Below are positions 7,034 to 16,652 of a stretch of DNA of 36,414 bases, piece by piece (positions within the stretch are counted from its first letter, which is position 1; the number at the start of each line of letters is the position of its first letter). The position numbers were made by a program, and so were the translations under genes. A model generated the notes under the pieces. It was not told the DNA's origin and made no database searches. It worked only from the letters and a program-made list of their open reading frames with translations. Source of the stretch: JBICIG01 sp043101605 (GTDB lineage: Bacteria > Planctomycetota > Phycisphaerae > Phycisphaerales > UBA1924); the NCBI GenBank assembly GCA_043101605.1, contig JBICIG010000007.1, positions 1-36,414 of the forward strand, written 5' to 3'.

Positions 7034-7074
7034 GGGCAATGGGCAATGGGCAATGGGCAATGGGCAATGGGCGG
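7034..7074. repeat. GGGCAAT heptamer minisatellite, copy 2
   Basis: Five perfect tandem copies of GGGCAAT (7034-7068) and a degenerate sixth, 36 bp before the pyrE start. The following bases GGGCGGGCGGATGGTG match the flank of the first array (2958) with few changes. Confidence 0.95.
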
Positions 7075-7098
7075 GCGGATGGTGCGGGCGCTTGCGGG

Positions 7099-7104
7099 TA
7101 GATT
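7099..7104 (+). promoter_or_regulatory. Candidate -10 of a leaderless pyrE mRNA
   Basis: TAGATT, six bases before the ATG, with no Shine-Dalgarno. Transcription would begin at or next to the start codon. No clear -35. Confidence 0.45.
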
Positions 7105-7110
7105 GGGCGC

Positions 7111-7662
7111 ATGAACACGGTGGATCATGCGGACCTGGCACGGCGTTTGGGTGAGGCGGCCCTGCTGCGCGGCGAATTCGTGCTGCGGTCGGGGCGGAAG
7201 AGCTCGTACTACCTTGACAAGTACCGCTTCAGCACGCAGCCCGGCGTGCTGCGGGAACTCGGGAGGCTGTTCCGCGAGCGGATTGAGCTGGTTGCGAAGG
7301 AGTCCGGGCCGATCCAACGGCTGGCGGGGGCGGAACTGGGGGGGATCCCGCTGGTGACGGCCGCGAGCCTGGAAACGGGGCTGCCGAGTCTGTTCGTGCG
7401 CAACAGCAAGAAGGACTACGGCACGAGCAAGCAGCTCGAGGGCGTGATCGAGGCGGGCGACCGCGTGGTGATGGTCGAGGATGTCGCGACAACGGGCGGG
7501 CAGGCGCTCGAGGCGGTGGAGGTGTTGAAAGCCGCGGGCGCGGAGGTGGTGCGGGTGATCTGCACGATCGACCGCGAAGAGGGGGCGCGAGAGAACTTCG
7601 ACAAGGCGGGGGTGGGGTTCGAGGCGTTGTTTACGAAGGGGGATCTCGGGATTCGGGAGTGA
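7111..7662 (+). CDS. pyrE: Orotate phosphoribosyltransferase
   Basis: 183 residues. The enzyme joins orotate to PRPP to give orotidine 5'-phosphate in pyrimidine synthesis. The PRPP-binding signature VVMVEDVATTGGQ is at about residues 118-130. The N-terminal strand has RSGRKSSYYLDKYRF, and the mid-region FVRNSKKDYGTSKQLEG carries the catalytic-loop Lys/Arg pattern of the family. Length is slightly short of the usual 200-odd residues. The ATG at 7111 has no ribosome binding site but has TAGATT six bases before it. It converges on the collagen-like gene across 12 bases. Confidence 0.95.
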   Translation: MNTVDHADLARRLGEAALLRGEFVLRSGRKSSYYLDKYRFSTQPGVLRELGRLFRERIELVAKESGPIQRLAGAELGGIPLVTAASLETGLPSLFVRNSKKDYGTSKQLEGVIEAGDRVVMVEDVATTGGQALEAVEVLKAAGAEVVRVICTIDREEGARENFDKAGVGFEALFTKGDLGIRE

Positions 7663-7674
7663 AGCCGCGGCTGA

Positions 7675-9528
7675 TCAGGGCAGCACGCCGTCGATGGTGT
7701 ATTCGATCTGCAGGGTGTGAACGAGGTGCGGGCTGGCGAGGTTGGCGAACATGACGACTTCGGCGTAGTAGGCGAAGTTCTGGTTGTCGATGACGACGGA
7801 CATGCTGTCGGTGATGCTCGAGTCGCCGGGCGCGCCGGAGGATGAGGCGGCGGCGAGCTCGACCTTGGGGGCGTCGCCGAGTGGTCGGCGGAAGATCTGG
7901 AAACTGATGTCGCGCGTCGCGTCGTTGTCGACGAACCGGAGCGTGGCGCGGGTCATGCGCGCGCCGTGCGGGAGCTGGATCGGCGCGAAAGCGCTGTGGA
8001 TGCTCTCAAGTGGGCTGGTGAGGAAGTCCTCGCGAAGGTAGACCGTGCCACCGACGTTGGACATGATGACCAGTCTGCCCTCAAAGTCGGCGGGGCCGAA
8101 GGTGAGCCAGCGGGTGGTGGTGGAGATGTTGATCTGGCCGGCGGTGGTGATGTCGCCCGCCGCGTTGAATGAGCCGTCGGTGGTGATGGTGCCGCTGACA
8201 TAGAGCTCGCCGGCGGGGACGGCGGTGTTGTTGGTGCCGATGGCGGTGCCGCCGTTGCGGTTGATGCGGAGCCGCGTGGTGCCTTCGACCTGGACGCGGA
8301 GCGCATCGCGGGTGTTGGGAGAGGCGATGTGGAGGGTGTCGGAGGGCCCGAAGACTCCGATGCCGACGCCGGCGTTGCCCCCGCCGGCGAGGGTGACCGC
8401 GCCGGCGTCGGGGGTGAGGTTGAGGGCGGTTGCGGCGGCGCCGTTGAACGCGCTGAGGTTGGAGTTGAGCGCGTGGAGATGGAGCCCGGCGGGGTTGCCC
8501 AAGTCGAGCGACGCGTCGGGGTAGGCGCGGAGGGGCGTGACGGTGCTGAGCCCGGCTTGGGAGAAGTTGAGCGAGAGGTAGCCGCCCGACTGCGCGGTGG
8601 TCTTGCTGAGCGACCACGCCTGCGAGAAGGCGCCGTCGCTGAAGAGTTCGCGGAGGATGAGAGCCGAGGAGGAGGAGCCGGAGTTGTTGGAGACGATCTC
8701 GATCTGGGCGTCGCTGGCTTCGAAGAGGGCCAGGGCGTTGGAGCCGATGACGCCGGGATCGATGCCGAGGTTCTCCCGGCGGACATGGAGGGGGGCCTGC
8801 GGGGAGGTGGTCCCGAGCCCGAACCGGTTGGACGAGATGCCGCCGAGCCCGCCGGTGACGAGTTGGAACGAGGCGGCGCTGGAGGCCAGGTTCAGTGTCG
8901 TTCCTGAGAGGGAGAGCCCGGTGCCGGCCGCGTAGAGGGTGTCGTTGTCGATGCCGTCAGCGAAGCCGGCGGGGATGTTGGTCAGCCCGAGCCAACTGGT
9001 GGTCCCGGGGGGCCCGGGATCACCCTGCGGCCCCGGCTCACCCTGGGGGCCCGGAACGCCCTGCGGCCCGGGGTCGCCCTTGGGGCCGGTCGGGCCGGGA
9101 TCGCCCTGGGGGCCCGGGTCTCCCTGCGGGCCCTCGTTGCCGGCGAGCGCGAAGAGGGCGTAGGGCGTGGGCTGGACAGATTGGCGCGGGGTGAGGTTGG
9201 TGTAGCCGGTGCCGCTGCCGGTCCGGCGGACGCCGATCTGGAGATAGCGGGCGTTGCCTGTGAAGACGCCGGCCCCGAAGTCGAGATCGACGGTGAATCG
9301 CCCCTGGTCATCGGGGGAGCCGGTCCAGAGAAGGGTTGGGCCGACCTGCGTGCCCGCGAGCGGGTCGTCAAAGAGGCGGAACCGGAGGTCGTAGGAGCCG
9401 GAGGCGGGCGCCCCGCCGTCGGTCAGTTGCCCCTGGTAGGTGAATGCAGTGTCGACGGGTTGAGCCGGGGCCCGCGTCGCTCCGAGCATCGCGGCGGCGA
9501 CGGCCAGTGAAAGTAACAGGCGGTTCAT
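7675..9528 (-). CDS. Exported protein with collagen-like Gly-X-Y repeat
   Basis: 617 residues. Signal peptide MNRLLLSLAVAAAMLGATRAPAQ. Residues about 25-130 form a beta-rich N-terminal domain (FTYQGQLTDGGAPASGSYDLRFRLFD), seen in many planctomycete exported proteins. Residues 133-175 contain 14 consecutive Gly-X-Y triplets, mostly GPQ, GDP and GEP, expected to trimerise as a short collagen helix. A long region follows with repeated short beta strands (LHVRRENLG, LHIASPNTRDALRVQ, TNNTAVPAGELYVSG) reminiscent of the trimeric beta-solenoids of tail-fibre-like or adhesin proteins. The C-terminal domain ends QIEYTIDGVLP. ATG at 9528 has GGAGAG upstream. Probably a surface or extracellular structural protein; function is inferred from repeat type only. 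Confidence 0.88.
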   Translation of the reverse strand: MNRLLLSLAVAAAMLGATRAPAQPVDTAFTYQGQLTDGGAPASGSYDLRFRLFDDPLAGTQVGPTLLWTGSPDDQGRFTVDLDFGAGVFTGNARYLQIGVRRTGSGTGYTNLTPRQSVQPTPYALFALAGNEGPQGDPGPQGDPGPTGPKGDPGPQGVPGPQGEPGPQGDPGPPGTTSWLGLTNIPAGFADGIDNDTLYAAGTGLSLSGTTLNLASSAASFQLVTGGLGGISSNRFGLGTTSPQAPLHVRRENLGIDPGVIGSNALALFEASDAQIEIVSNNSGSSSSALILRELFSDGAFSQAWSLSKTTAQSGGYLSLNFSQAGLSTVTPLRAYPDASLDLGNPAGLHLHALNSNLSAFNGAAATALNLTPDAGAVTLAGGGNAGVGIGVFGPSDTLHIASPNTRDALRVQVEGTTRLRINRNGGTAIGTNNTAVPAGELYVSGTITTDGSFNAAGDITTAGQINISTTTRWLTFGPADFEGRLVIMSNVGGTVYLREDFLTSPLESIHSAFAPIQLPHGARMTRATLRFVDNDATRDISFQIFRRPLGDAPKVELAAASSSGAPGDSSITDSMSVVIDNQNFAYYAEVVMFANLASPHLVHTLQIEYTIDGVLP

Positions 9529-9638
9529 AAGTTCTCTCCGGGAGCTGGGCGAACCGGCCCGAATCTAGCGGAGAGTGTGCCGACTTGGAACCAGCGGCCG
9601 CGAGTTTAGAGCGGCCCGGACCCAGGGAACTACTGGGG

Positions 9639-10553
9639 TCAAGAGAGTTCGGCCAGCCAGCGTGCGCGCAATTGGCGGGTGACCGGGCCGGGCTCGCCCG
9701 AAGCGATGGGGCGCGACTCAACCGCGACGACGGGCATCACGCCCCAGCTCGAGTTGGTGAGCATGACTTCGTCGGCATCGAGGACCTCGTCGATCGCGAG
9801 CATGCGGGGTTCGGTGGTCAGCCCGAGTTCGCGGGCGTGTTCGAGGAGGGAAGCGCGGGTGATGCCGGGGAGGACGGGGCTGGGGAGGGCGCCGGGTTGC
9901 TCCTCGCCGCGCGCGATGGGCGTGAGGAGGGTGCCGTTTTTGATGAGCAGGCAGTTGGAGACGCACCCGCCGGCGAGGTGGTTGGAGACCTGGAGCATGA
10001 GGGCTTCGGCGGCGCCCTGGGCGGCGGCGGCCTGGAGTTCGCGCAGGCGCATCCAGTAGTTGAGGGTCTTGTGGCTCTCGAGGGGGTTGAGCGGGTTGAG
10101 CCGTGCGTCGGCGAGAACGACGCGCGCGCCATGTTCGAAGAGGGCGTCGGGGTAAGGGGTGGGGGGCTGGGCGACGACGAGAACGGTGGGACGGTGGGGG
10201 GCCTCGGCCTTGAGCAGGTTGGCGCTGCCGCCGGTGATGGTGATGCGGACGCGGGCGCGGTCGTGGTGCTCGAGGACGCCCGAGCGATCGGCGGTGAGGA
10301 GGACGGCTTCGGCGAGGGCGTCGGTGCCGAGCCTGGAGACGAGCCCGAGTTCGCGCGCGCTGGTCGCGAGCCGATCGAGGTGTTCGACGAGCCGATGGGC
10401 GCGTGGGGAGGCGTCGGGGTCGGCGGGATCGGGGCGCACGACCAGGAGGGTCTCGAACAGGCCGACGGCGTGCTGGAGCCCGGCGTCGAAGGCGCTGGCG
10501 CGTGCGTCGTCGAGGGAGAGGAACTCGCCGTTGAGATAGACGGGCGTGGTCAT
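9639..10553 (-). CDS. Class IV PLP-dependent aminotransferase
   Basis: 304 residues of fold-type IV. The N-terminus (VYLNGEFLSLDDARASAFDAGLQHAVGLFETL) is typical. The PLP lysine is in SHKTLNYWMR (residue about 162), and the cofactor-phosphate region is ADEVMLTNSSWGVMPV. Members include branched-chain aminotransferase, D-amino-acid aminotransferase and 4-amino-4-deoxychorismate lyase (PabC). The TNSSWGVMPV motif leans towards the PabC/D-amino-acid group, but I cannot decide. There is no Shine-Dalgarno, and TAGACT lies six bases before the ATG. The TAG of that hexamer is also the stop codon of the upstream nhaA gene, so this gene may be transcribed from a promoter inside the end of nhaA. Confidence 0.88.
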   Translation of the reverse strand: MTTPVYLNGEFLSLDDARASAFDAGLQHAVGLFETLLVVRPDPADPDASPRAHRLVEHLDRLATSARELGLVSRLGTDALAEAVLLTADRSGVLEHHDRARVRITITGGSANLLKAEAPHRPTVLVVAQPPTPYPDALFEHGARVVLADARLNPLNPLESHKTLNYWMRLRELQAAAAQGAAEALMLQVSNHLAGGCVSNCLLIKNGTLLTPIARGEEQPGALPSPVLPGITRASLLEHARELGLTTEPRMLAIDEVLDADEVMLTNSSWGVMPVVAVESRPIASGEPGPVTRQLRARWLAELS

Positions 10554-10559
10554 GCCCGG

Positions 10560-10565
10560 AGTCTA
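10560..10565 (-). promoter_or_regulatory. Candidate -10 of a leaderless mRNA, overlapping the nhaA stop codon
   Basis: On the minus strand TAGACT stands six bases before the aminotransferase ATG; its first three bases are the nhaA stop codon. No Shine-Dalgarno. No clear -35. Confidence 0.45.
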
Positions 10566-11933
10566 GTGGTGGTCGTCGTGGCCGCCGGCGGGCTTGGCGC
10601 GCCAGAGCAGCACGAAGCCGACGATGCCGGCGATGAGCGAGGCGGCGAGGATGGCGAGCTTGGATCGGTCGAGGAGGACCTCGCTGAAGGCGAGATTGGC
10701 GATGAACAGGGACATGGTGAAGCCGATGCCCGCGAGCCAGCCGGCGCCGTGGATGTGCGCCCAGGAGCAGTTGTTGGGCAGCTCGCCGATCTTAAGTTTC
10801 ACGGCGAGCCAGGTGAACAGGAAGACGCCGAGCGGCTTGCCGACGAGCAGCCCGAAGAAGATGCCGAGGTAGACGCGCGAGCCGACGGTCTCGGCAACAT
10901 CCGCGTCGAGGGCGACACCGGCGTTGGAGAGGGCGAACACGGGCACGATGAAGAACGCGACCCACGGGATGATGAGGTACTCGAGGCGCGAGAGCGGGCT
11001 CTGCACCTCGTCGCAGGCTTCCTTGAGGGCGGCGGTGGCGGCGAACTGCTTTGGTGTGATCGGGCTGAGCCTGTCGCTGGTGCCTTCCCTCTCATACTGA
11101 TCGAGCGCGTGGCGCGCGTAGTCGACGAACTTCCTGGTGTGGACGCGCGGGCTGGTGGGGATGGTCGCGGCGAGCAGGACGCCGGCGATGGTGGCGTGAA
11201 CGCCCGACTTGAGCACGAGGTACCACAGGAAGAGCCCGACGAGCATGTAGATGATCGCCCGGCGGAAGCCCATCAGGTTCATCGCGATGAGCAGGGCCAT
11301 GATCCCCGCGGCGTAGCCCAGGAACGCGGTCTGGAGGTTCTCGGTGTAGAAGATCGCGATGATCGCCAGGGCGCCGAGGTCATCGACGATCGCGAGGGTG
11401 GTCAGGAAGATCCGCAGCGAGAGGGGCACGCGCCGCCCGAGCAGCGCCAGCACGCCCAGCGCAAAGGCGATGTCGGTCGCCATGGGGATGCCCCACCCGC
11501 GGATGGACTCCTCGCCCATGTTGATCGCGGCGTAGATGCCCGCGGGAACCACCATGCCCCCGATCGCCGCGGCGATGGGGATGGCGGCTTTGCGCGGGCT
11601 GGAGAGTTCGCCCAGCAGGATCTCGCGCTTGATCTCGAGCCCGACCATGAAGAAGAACAGGCCCATGAGCAGGTCGTTGATCCAGATGACGATGGGTTTG
11701 GAGAGCTGCCATTCGCCCACGCCGAGGGTGAAGTAGGTCTTGGACCAGATCTCGACATAGGACGCGCCCCACGGGGAGTTGGCCCACGCGAGCGCGACGA
11801 TGGTGGCGAGGATCAGGCAGATGCCGCCCGAGGCTTCGAGCCGCGCGAAGCGCTGGAAGGGCCCGACGAAGACATCGGCGGGCTTGGGGCGACGGGTGGG
11901 TTCGATCGACGGGAATTTGGTCGTGCCGGCCAT
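10563..11933 (-). CDS. nhaA: Na+/H+ antiporter NhaA
   Basis: 456 residues, an inner-membrane antiporter that exchanges sodium for protons, with about 12 membrane segments. Conserved blocks: MGLFFFMVGLEIKRE, MATDIAFALG (about residues 151-160), the paired aspartates in AIVDDLGAL (D184-D185) that bind the ion, and IIPWVAFFIVPVFALSNAG. The ATG at 11933 is preferred over the frame's first ATG at 11984, because the extra 17 residues are Pro/Ala-rich and unlike the family. It has no ribosome binding site, but TACCAT lies 8 bases before it. The C-terminus ends in a His/Asp-rich tail (GGHDDHH). Confidence 0.95.
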   Translation of the reverse strand: MAGTTKFPSIEPTRRPKPADVFVGPFQRFARLEASGGICLILATIVALAWANSPWGASYVEIWSKTYFTLGVGEWQLSKPIVIWINDLLMGLFFFMVGLEIKREILLGELSSPRKAAIPIAAAIGGMVVPAGIYAAINMGEESIRGWGIPMATDIAFALGVLALLGRRVPLSLRIFLTTLAIVDDLGALAIIAIFYTENLQTAFLGYAAGIMALLIAMNLMGFRRAIIYMLVGLFLWYLVLKSGVHATIAGVLLAATIPTSPRVHTRKFVDYARHALDQYEREGTSDRLSPITPKQFAATAALKEACDEVQSPLSRLEYLIIPWVAFFIVPVFALSNAGVALDADVAETVGSRVYLGIFFGLLVGKPLGVFLFTWLAVKLKIGELPNNCSWAHIHGAGWLAGIGFTMSLFIANLAFSEVLLDRSKLAILAASLIAGIVGFVLLWRAKPAGGHDDHH

Positions 11934-11941
11934 GGTCGGCG

Positions 11942-11947
11942 ATGGTA
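11942..11947 (-). promoter_or_regulatory. Candidate -10 of a leaderless nhaA mRNA
   Basis: On the minus strand TACCAT is 8 bases before the ATG at 11933. Weaker than the other members of this set. Confidence 0.3.
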
Positions 11948-11981
11948 AGGGAGCGGTGCGCGCAGCGGGCGGGGGGCGGAC

Positions 11982-12025
11982 CAAAAATCGGCGCGGGCCG
12001 CACCTGTTCGGGGTGCGGCCCGCGC
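11982..12025 (-). terminator. Rho-independent terminator of clpB
   Basis: A perfect 14-bp GC stem (11991-12004 with 12012-12025) and a 7-base loop; on the minus strand it is followed by CGATTTTT. It begins 32 bases after the clpB stop codon. Confidence 0.88.
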
Positions 12026-12057
12026 GGGACGATCGGCGCCGAGTCCGGACGCCGGGA

Positions 12058-14787
<2,730 letters not shown>

Positions 14788-15030
14788 GTCTGGGTCCTCG
14801 GGTCGGGGCGGAATCGAACGAGGATTGGAGTTGCAACCTGCGCGCCAGGGTTTGGCACGGGCGAGCGGGCCCGGACGGGCGGGCGAGGGGGTGCGAAGGC
14901 GTCATTGAGGGCGTCGCGAGAGCCTGAAGCCGACAGGAAGGCAAGGGCGCGGGCGCCGGCCCGCCGATCTGGCACCCGACGCCTCATCACGCGCAACAGC
15001 AGCGCGCGGCTCGCCAACGCACAGCGCATC

Positions 15031-15063
15031 CATGCGACACACATGCGACACACATGCGACACA
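15031..15063. repeat. Three tandem copies of an 11-mer upstream of clpB
   Basis: CATGCGACACA repeated three times without a mismatch, spaced one DNA turn apart, about 245 bp from the clpB start. The dyad CTACA-AGA-TGTAG follows at 15075-15087. Regular helical spacing would suit cooperative protein binding. Confidence 0.85.
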
Positions 15064-15468
15064 ATCGAAGACGACTACAAGATGTAGTGGTGGGCGCGGA
15101 GTGGGTCCGCTTCAAGTCGTGCGTGCCCGCGATGCGGGGCGAACCGGGAGGTGTCCGAAACCCCAATCAAGGGGGGTACTCTCGTGCCGAGGCCCGGTCT
15201 TCCACTCGCAGGAGGCCTGACCATCGCTCGGCGATGCTGAGTTCCCGTTGGAGCTTCTCAAGGTTCGGACATGCTTCCGTGTCGCCTCGCATCGCGGGCA
15301 CGCGGGGTTGAGCCTACCTTCGGCTCGATCGGTCGGCGAGCAAAAACCGGGGAACACCTCGAACCCGAGCGCCTTCTGAGCGTCGGTGGAACATGTCGGA
15401 CCTTTCGATCGGACCATCGGTGCGGATCCGGCCGATCGCCGGCCCGCGGCCGAAACAGGCGTCGGGGA

Positions 15469-15497
15469 TTGACGGCTTCGGTTCGGGGCGGTACACA
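15469..15497 (+). promoter_or_regulatory. Candidate promoter for the small lipoprotein
   Basis: TTGACG, a 17-bp gap and TACACA. The -35 is good (5 of 6) and the -10 is weak (3 of 6). It would give a leader of about 120 bases that includes a CGGGAC/GTCCCG hairpin at 15507-15527. Confidence 0.3.
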
Positions 15498-15626
15498 CAA
15501 CGCCCCCGGGACACTACGATGGTCCCGAAAGCTCGGCCGCGGACGCTTCGCCCCGGCCTATGAAGGTGTTGAATCGCGTGAGCCCGAGGGGCGGCGCAGA
15601 GTTCAGAAGAGTTGCAGGAGAAGGCC

Positions 15627-15896
15627 ATGACCCGCGTTGGACGAATCGTTGCCGTGTGTGCCCTGGGCGTGATCGGGGCGGGTCTGGGCGCCTGCACGCA
15701 CCGGAACACGAGCATCACGGCTCTTCGGCTGAATCCCTCGCCCGAGACGCACACGCTCTACGAGCGTCCGGCGGATGTGCAGAACACGCTGGCGATCATG
15801 CGGAACGAGAACTGGCGCATGTTCTACCAGGACCTCGGGCGGGCGCTGTACACCAACCGCCCGAGCATGCTGACGCCCGAGCCCCTGCCGCGCTGA
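15627..15896 (+). CDS. Small predicted lipoprotein
   Basis: 89 residues from the ATG at 15627, chosen for the strong AGGAG nine bases upstream. The N-terminus (MTRVGRIVAVCALGVIGAGLGAC) is a lipoprotein signal with the lipobox GLGAC. The mature part is only about 65 residues and polar, with NENWRMFYQDLGRALYT followed by RPSMLTPEPLPR. No domain is recognised. It stands alone, divergent from clpB and convergent with the H1-like gene. The clear lipobox and good start support a real gene. Confidence 0.75.
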   Translation: MTRVGRIVAVCALGVIGAGLGACTHRNTSITALRLNPSPETHTLYERPADVQNTLAIMRNENWRMFYQDLGRALYTNRPSMLTPEPLPR

Positions 15897-15919
15897 TCGG
15901 CACCCAACTCAGAAACCAG

Positions 15920-15949
15920 CAACGCGGCAGCCTTCGGGCCGCCGCGTTG
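15920..15949 (+). terminator. Possible terminator after the small lipoprotein
   Basis: A perfect 9-bp stem (CAACGCGGC / GCCGCGTTG) with a 12-base loop, 23 bases after the stop. No strong T-run follows. Confidence 0.45.
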
Positions 15950-15987
15950 TCAATTGGTGAACGATTCGTCGGCGAAGCGGCCGTCGA

Positions 15988-16491
15988 TCAGGCGGCGGTG
16001 TAGAGCCCGCGCGCGACCTTCTTGATCCGGTCGCTCTTGATGAGCGTCTGGTTGACGATCACGCGGAAGTTGGCGGCGTTGGTTTTGTAGCCGGCGGCCT
16101 GGACCGCGTCGGCGGCCTCGGCGACGCCCATCTCGCGCCCGTTCAGCAGCGCCACCAGCGCATCCTCGAGCGTCTGCTTGTTGCTCGGACGCGGGCCGCG
16201 CCGCGACCCGGGGGCCGGACCCCGCTTGCGGCCCGGCGCGGCGGGTGCCTGCCCGAACGCCGAGAGCTCCCGGTCGATCTCGGCCAGCTCGGCGAGCAGG
16301 GCCGAGCGACGCGCCTCGAGCTTGGAGGCTTCCTTCTCGCGACGCGCGACCTCGGCGAGCAGGGCCTGCGTCGTCATCGCCTTGAGCCCGGGCTTGCGCC
16401 CGCGCGCCTTGCGGGCGGTCTTCTTCGTGCCGCGGGCCGCCTTCTTCGTGGTCTTCTTCTTCGAACGACGCTTGCTTGTCTTCTTGGCCAT
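15988..16491 (-). CDS. Histone H1-like nucleoid protein with winged-helix domain
   Basis: 167 residues from the ATG at 16491. Residues 1-38 are a Lys/Arg tail (AKKTSKRRSKKKTTKKAARG) of the histone H1/Hc1 type. Residues 40-78 are a charged coiled coil, 85-105 a basic linker, and 106-165 a compact domain (TLEDALVALLNGREMGVAEAADAVQAAGY, then NFRVIVNQTLIKSDRIKKVARGLY). The last domain is like the winged-helix units fused to H1-like tails in planctomycetes. It probably binds DNA non-specifically and compacts the nucleoid. An ATG at 16530 would add 13 residues; the start was set where the KKT tail begins. The upstream bases are AT-rich, with TAATAT at 16571-16576 as a possible -10. Confidence 0.82.
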   Translation of the reverse strand: MAKKTSKRRSKKKTTKKAARGTKKTARKARGRKPGLKAMTTQALLAEVARREKEASKLEARRSALLAELAEIDRELSAFGQAPAAPGRKRGPAPGSRRGPRPSNKQTLEDALVALLNGREMGVAEAADAVQAAGYKTNAANFRVIVNQTLIKSDRIKKVARGLYTAA

Positions 16492-16588
16492 GGTTCTGCT
16501 GACTTTCCTTGTTGGATTGGAAGCGCGCATGGGCTCACGCGGCTTCGATTCAAGCTTGCAATGAACCTCGATATTAGGCAGTCAAGGA

Positions 16589-16614
16589 CAACCAAGATGC
16601 TCAATCTTGTGTTG
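16589..16614 (-). terminator. Possible terminator after lysS
   Basis: CAAC-CAAGAT, a 5-base loop, ATCTTG, one bulged base, then GTTG. On the minus strand TCCTTG follows. Outer repeats AAGGACAA (16584) and TTGTCCTT (16647) can pair around it. Only a modest T-run. Confidence 0.35.
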
Positions 16615-16652
16615 ATTCCATCGCATGCAACACGAAACGCAGCAGTTTGTCC

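Larger units (their letters stand above)
14788..15626. other. Long intergenic region without a convincing gene
   Basis: 839 bp between divergent clpB and a small lipoprotein gene. No frame looks coding: both long ones (15112-15498 minus, 15271-15630 plus) give Arg/Pro-rich, composition-driven protein. GC appears lower than in the neighbours. It holds three perfect copies of an 11-mer at 15031-15063, a small dyad at 15075-15087, a half-parS (GTGGAACAT) at 15386-15394 and a candidate promoter for the lipoprotein. A non-coding RNA is possible but I recognise none. Confidence 0.5.

Noticed and set aside
6976..7317. N-terminal extension of the secreted protein ending at 6115
   Set aside because: It reads back through the heptamer repeat and into pyrE, and the signal peptide starts at 6975.
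9585..11948. Very long plus-strand open frame (787 codons) opposite the aminotransferase and nhaA
   Set aside because: Its product is acidic, Gly/Glu/Asp-rich and composition-driven, with no family signature. Both opposite-strand genes are recognised families.
11934..11984. Earlier start for nhaA
   Set aside because: The extra residues are Pro/Ala-rich and unlike the family, with no ribosome binding site.
15386..15394. Possible fifth parS
   Set aside because: Only the right half (GTGGAACAT) matches; the left half is unrelated.
15112..15498. Minus-strand frame with a CPRC motif in the clpB/lipoprotein gap
   Set aside because: Composition is random-like and there is no ribosome binding site or neighbour support.
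14788..15626. tRNA, tmRNA, RNase P RNA or 6S RNA
   Set aside because: No characteristic stems, CCA end or conserved core was found.
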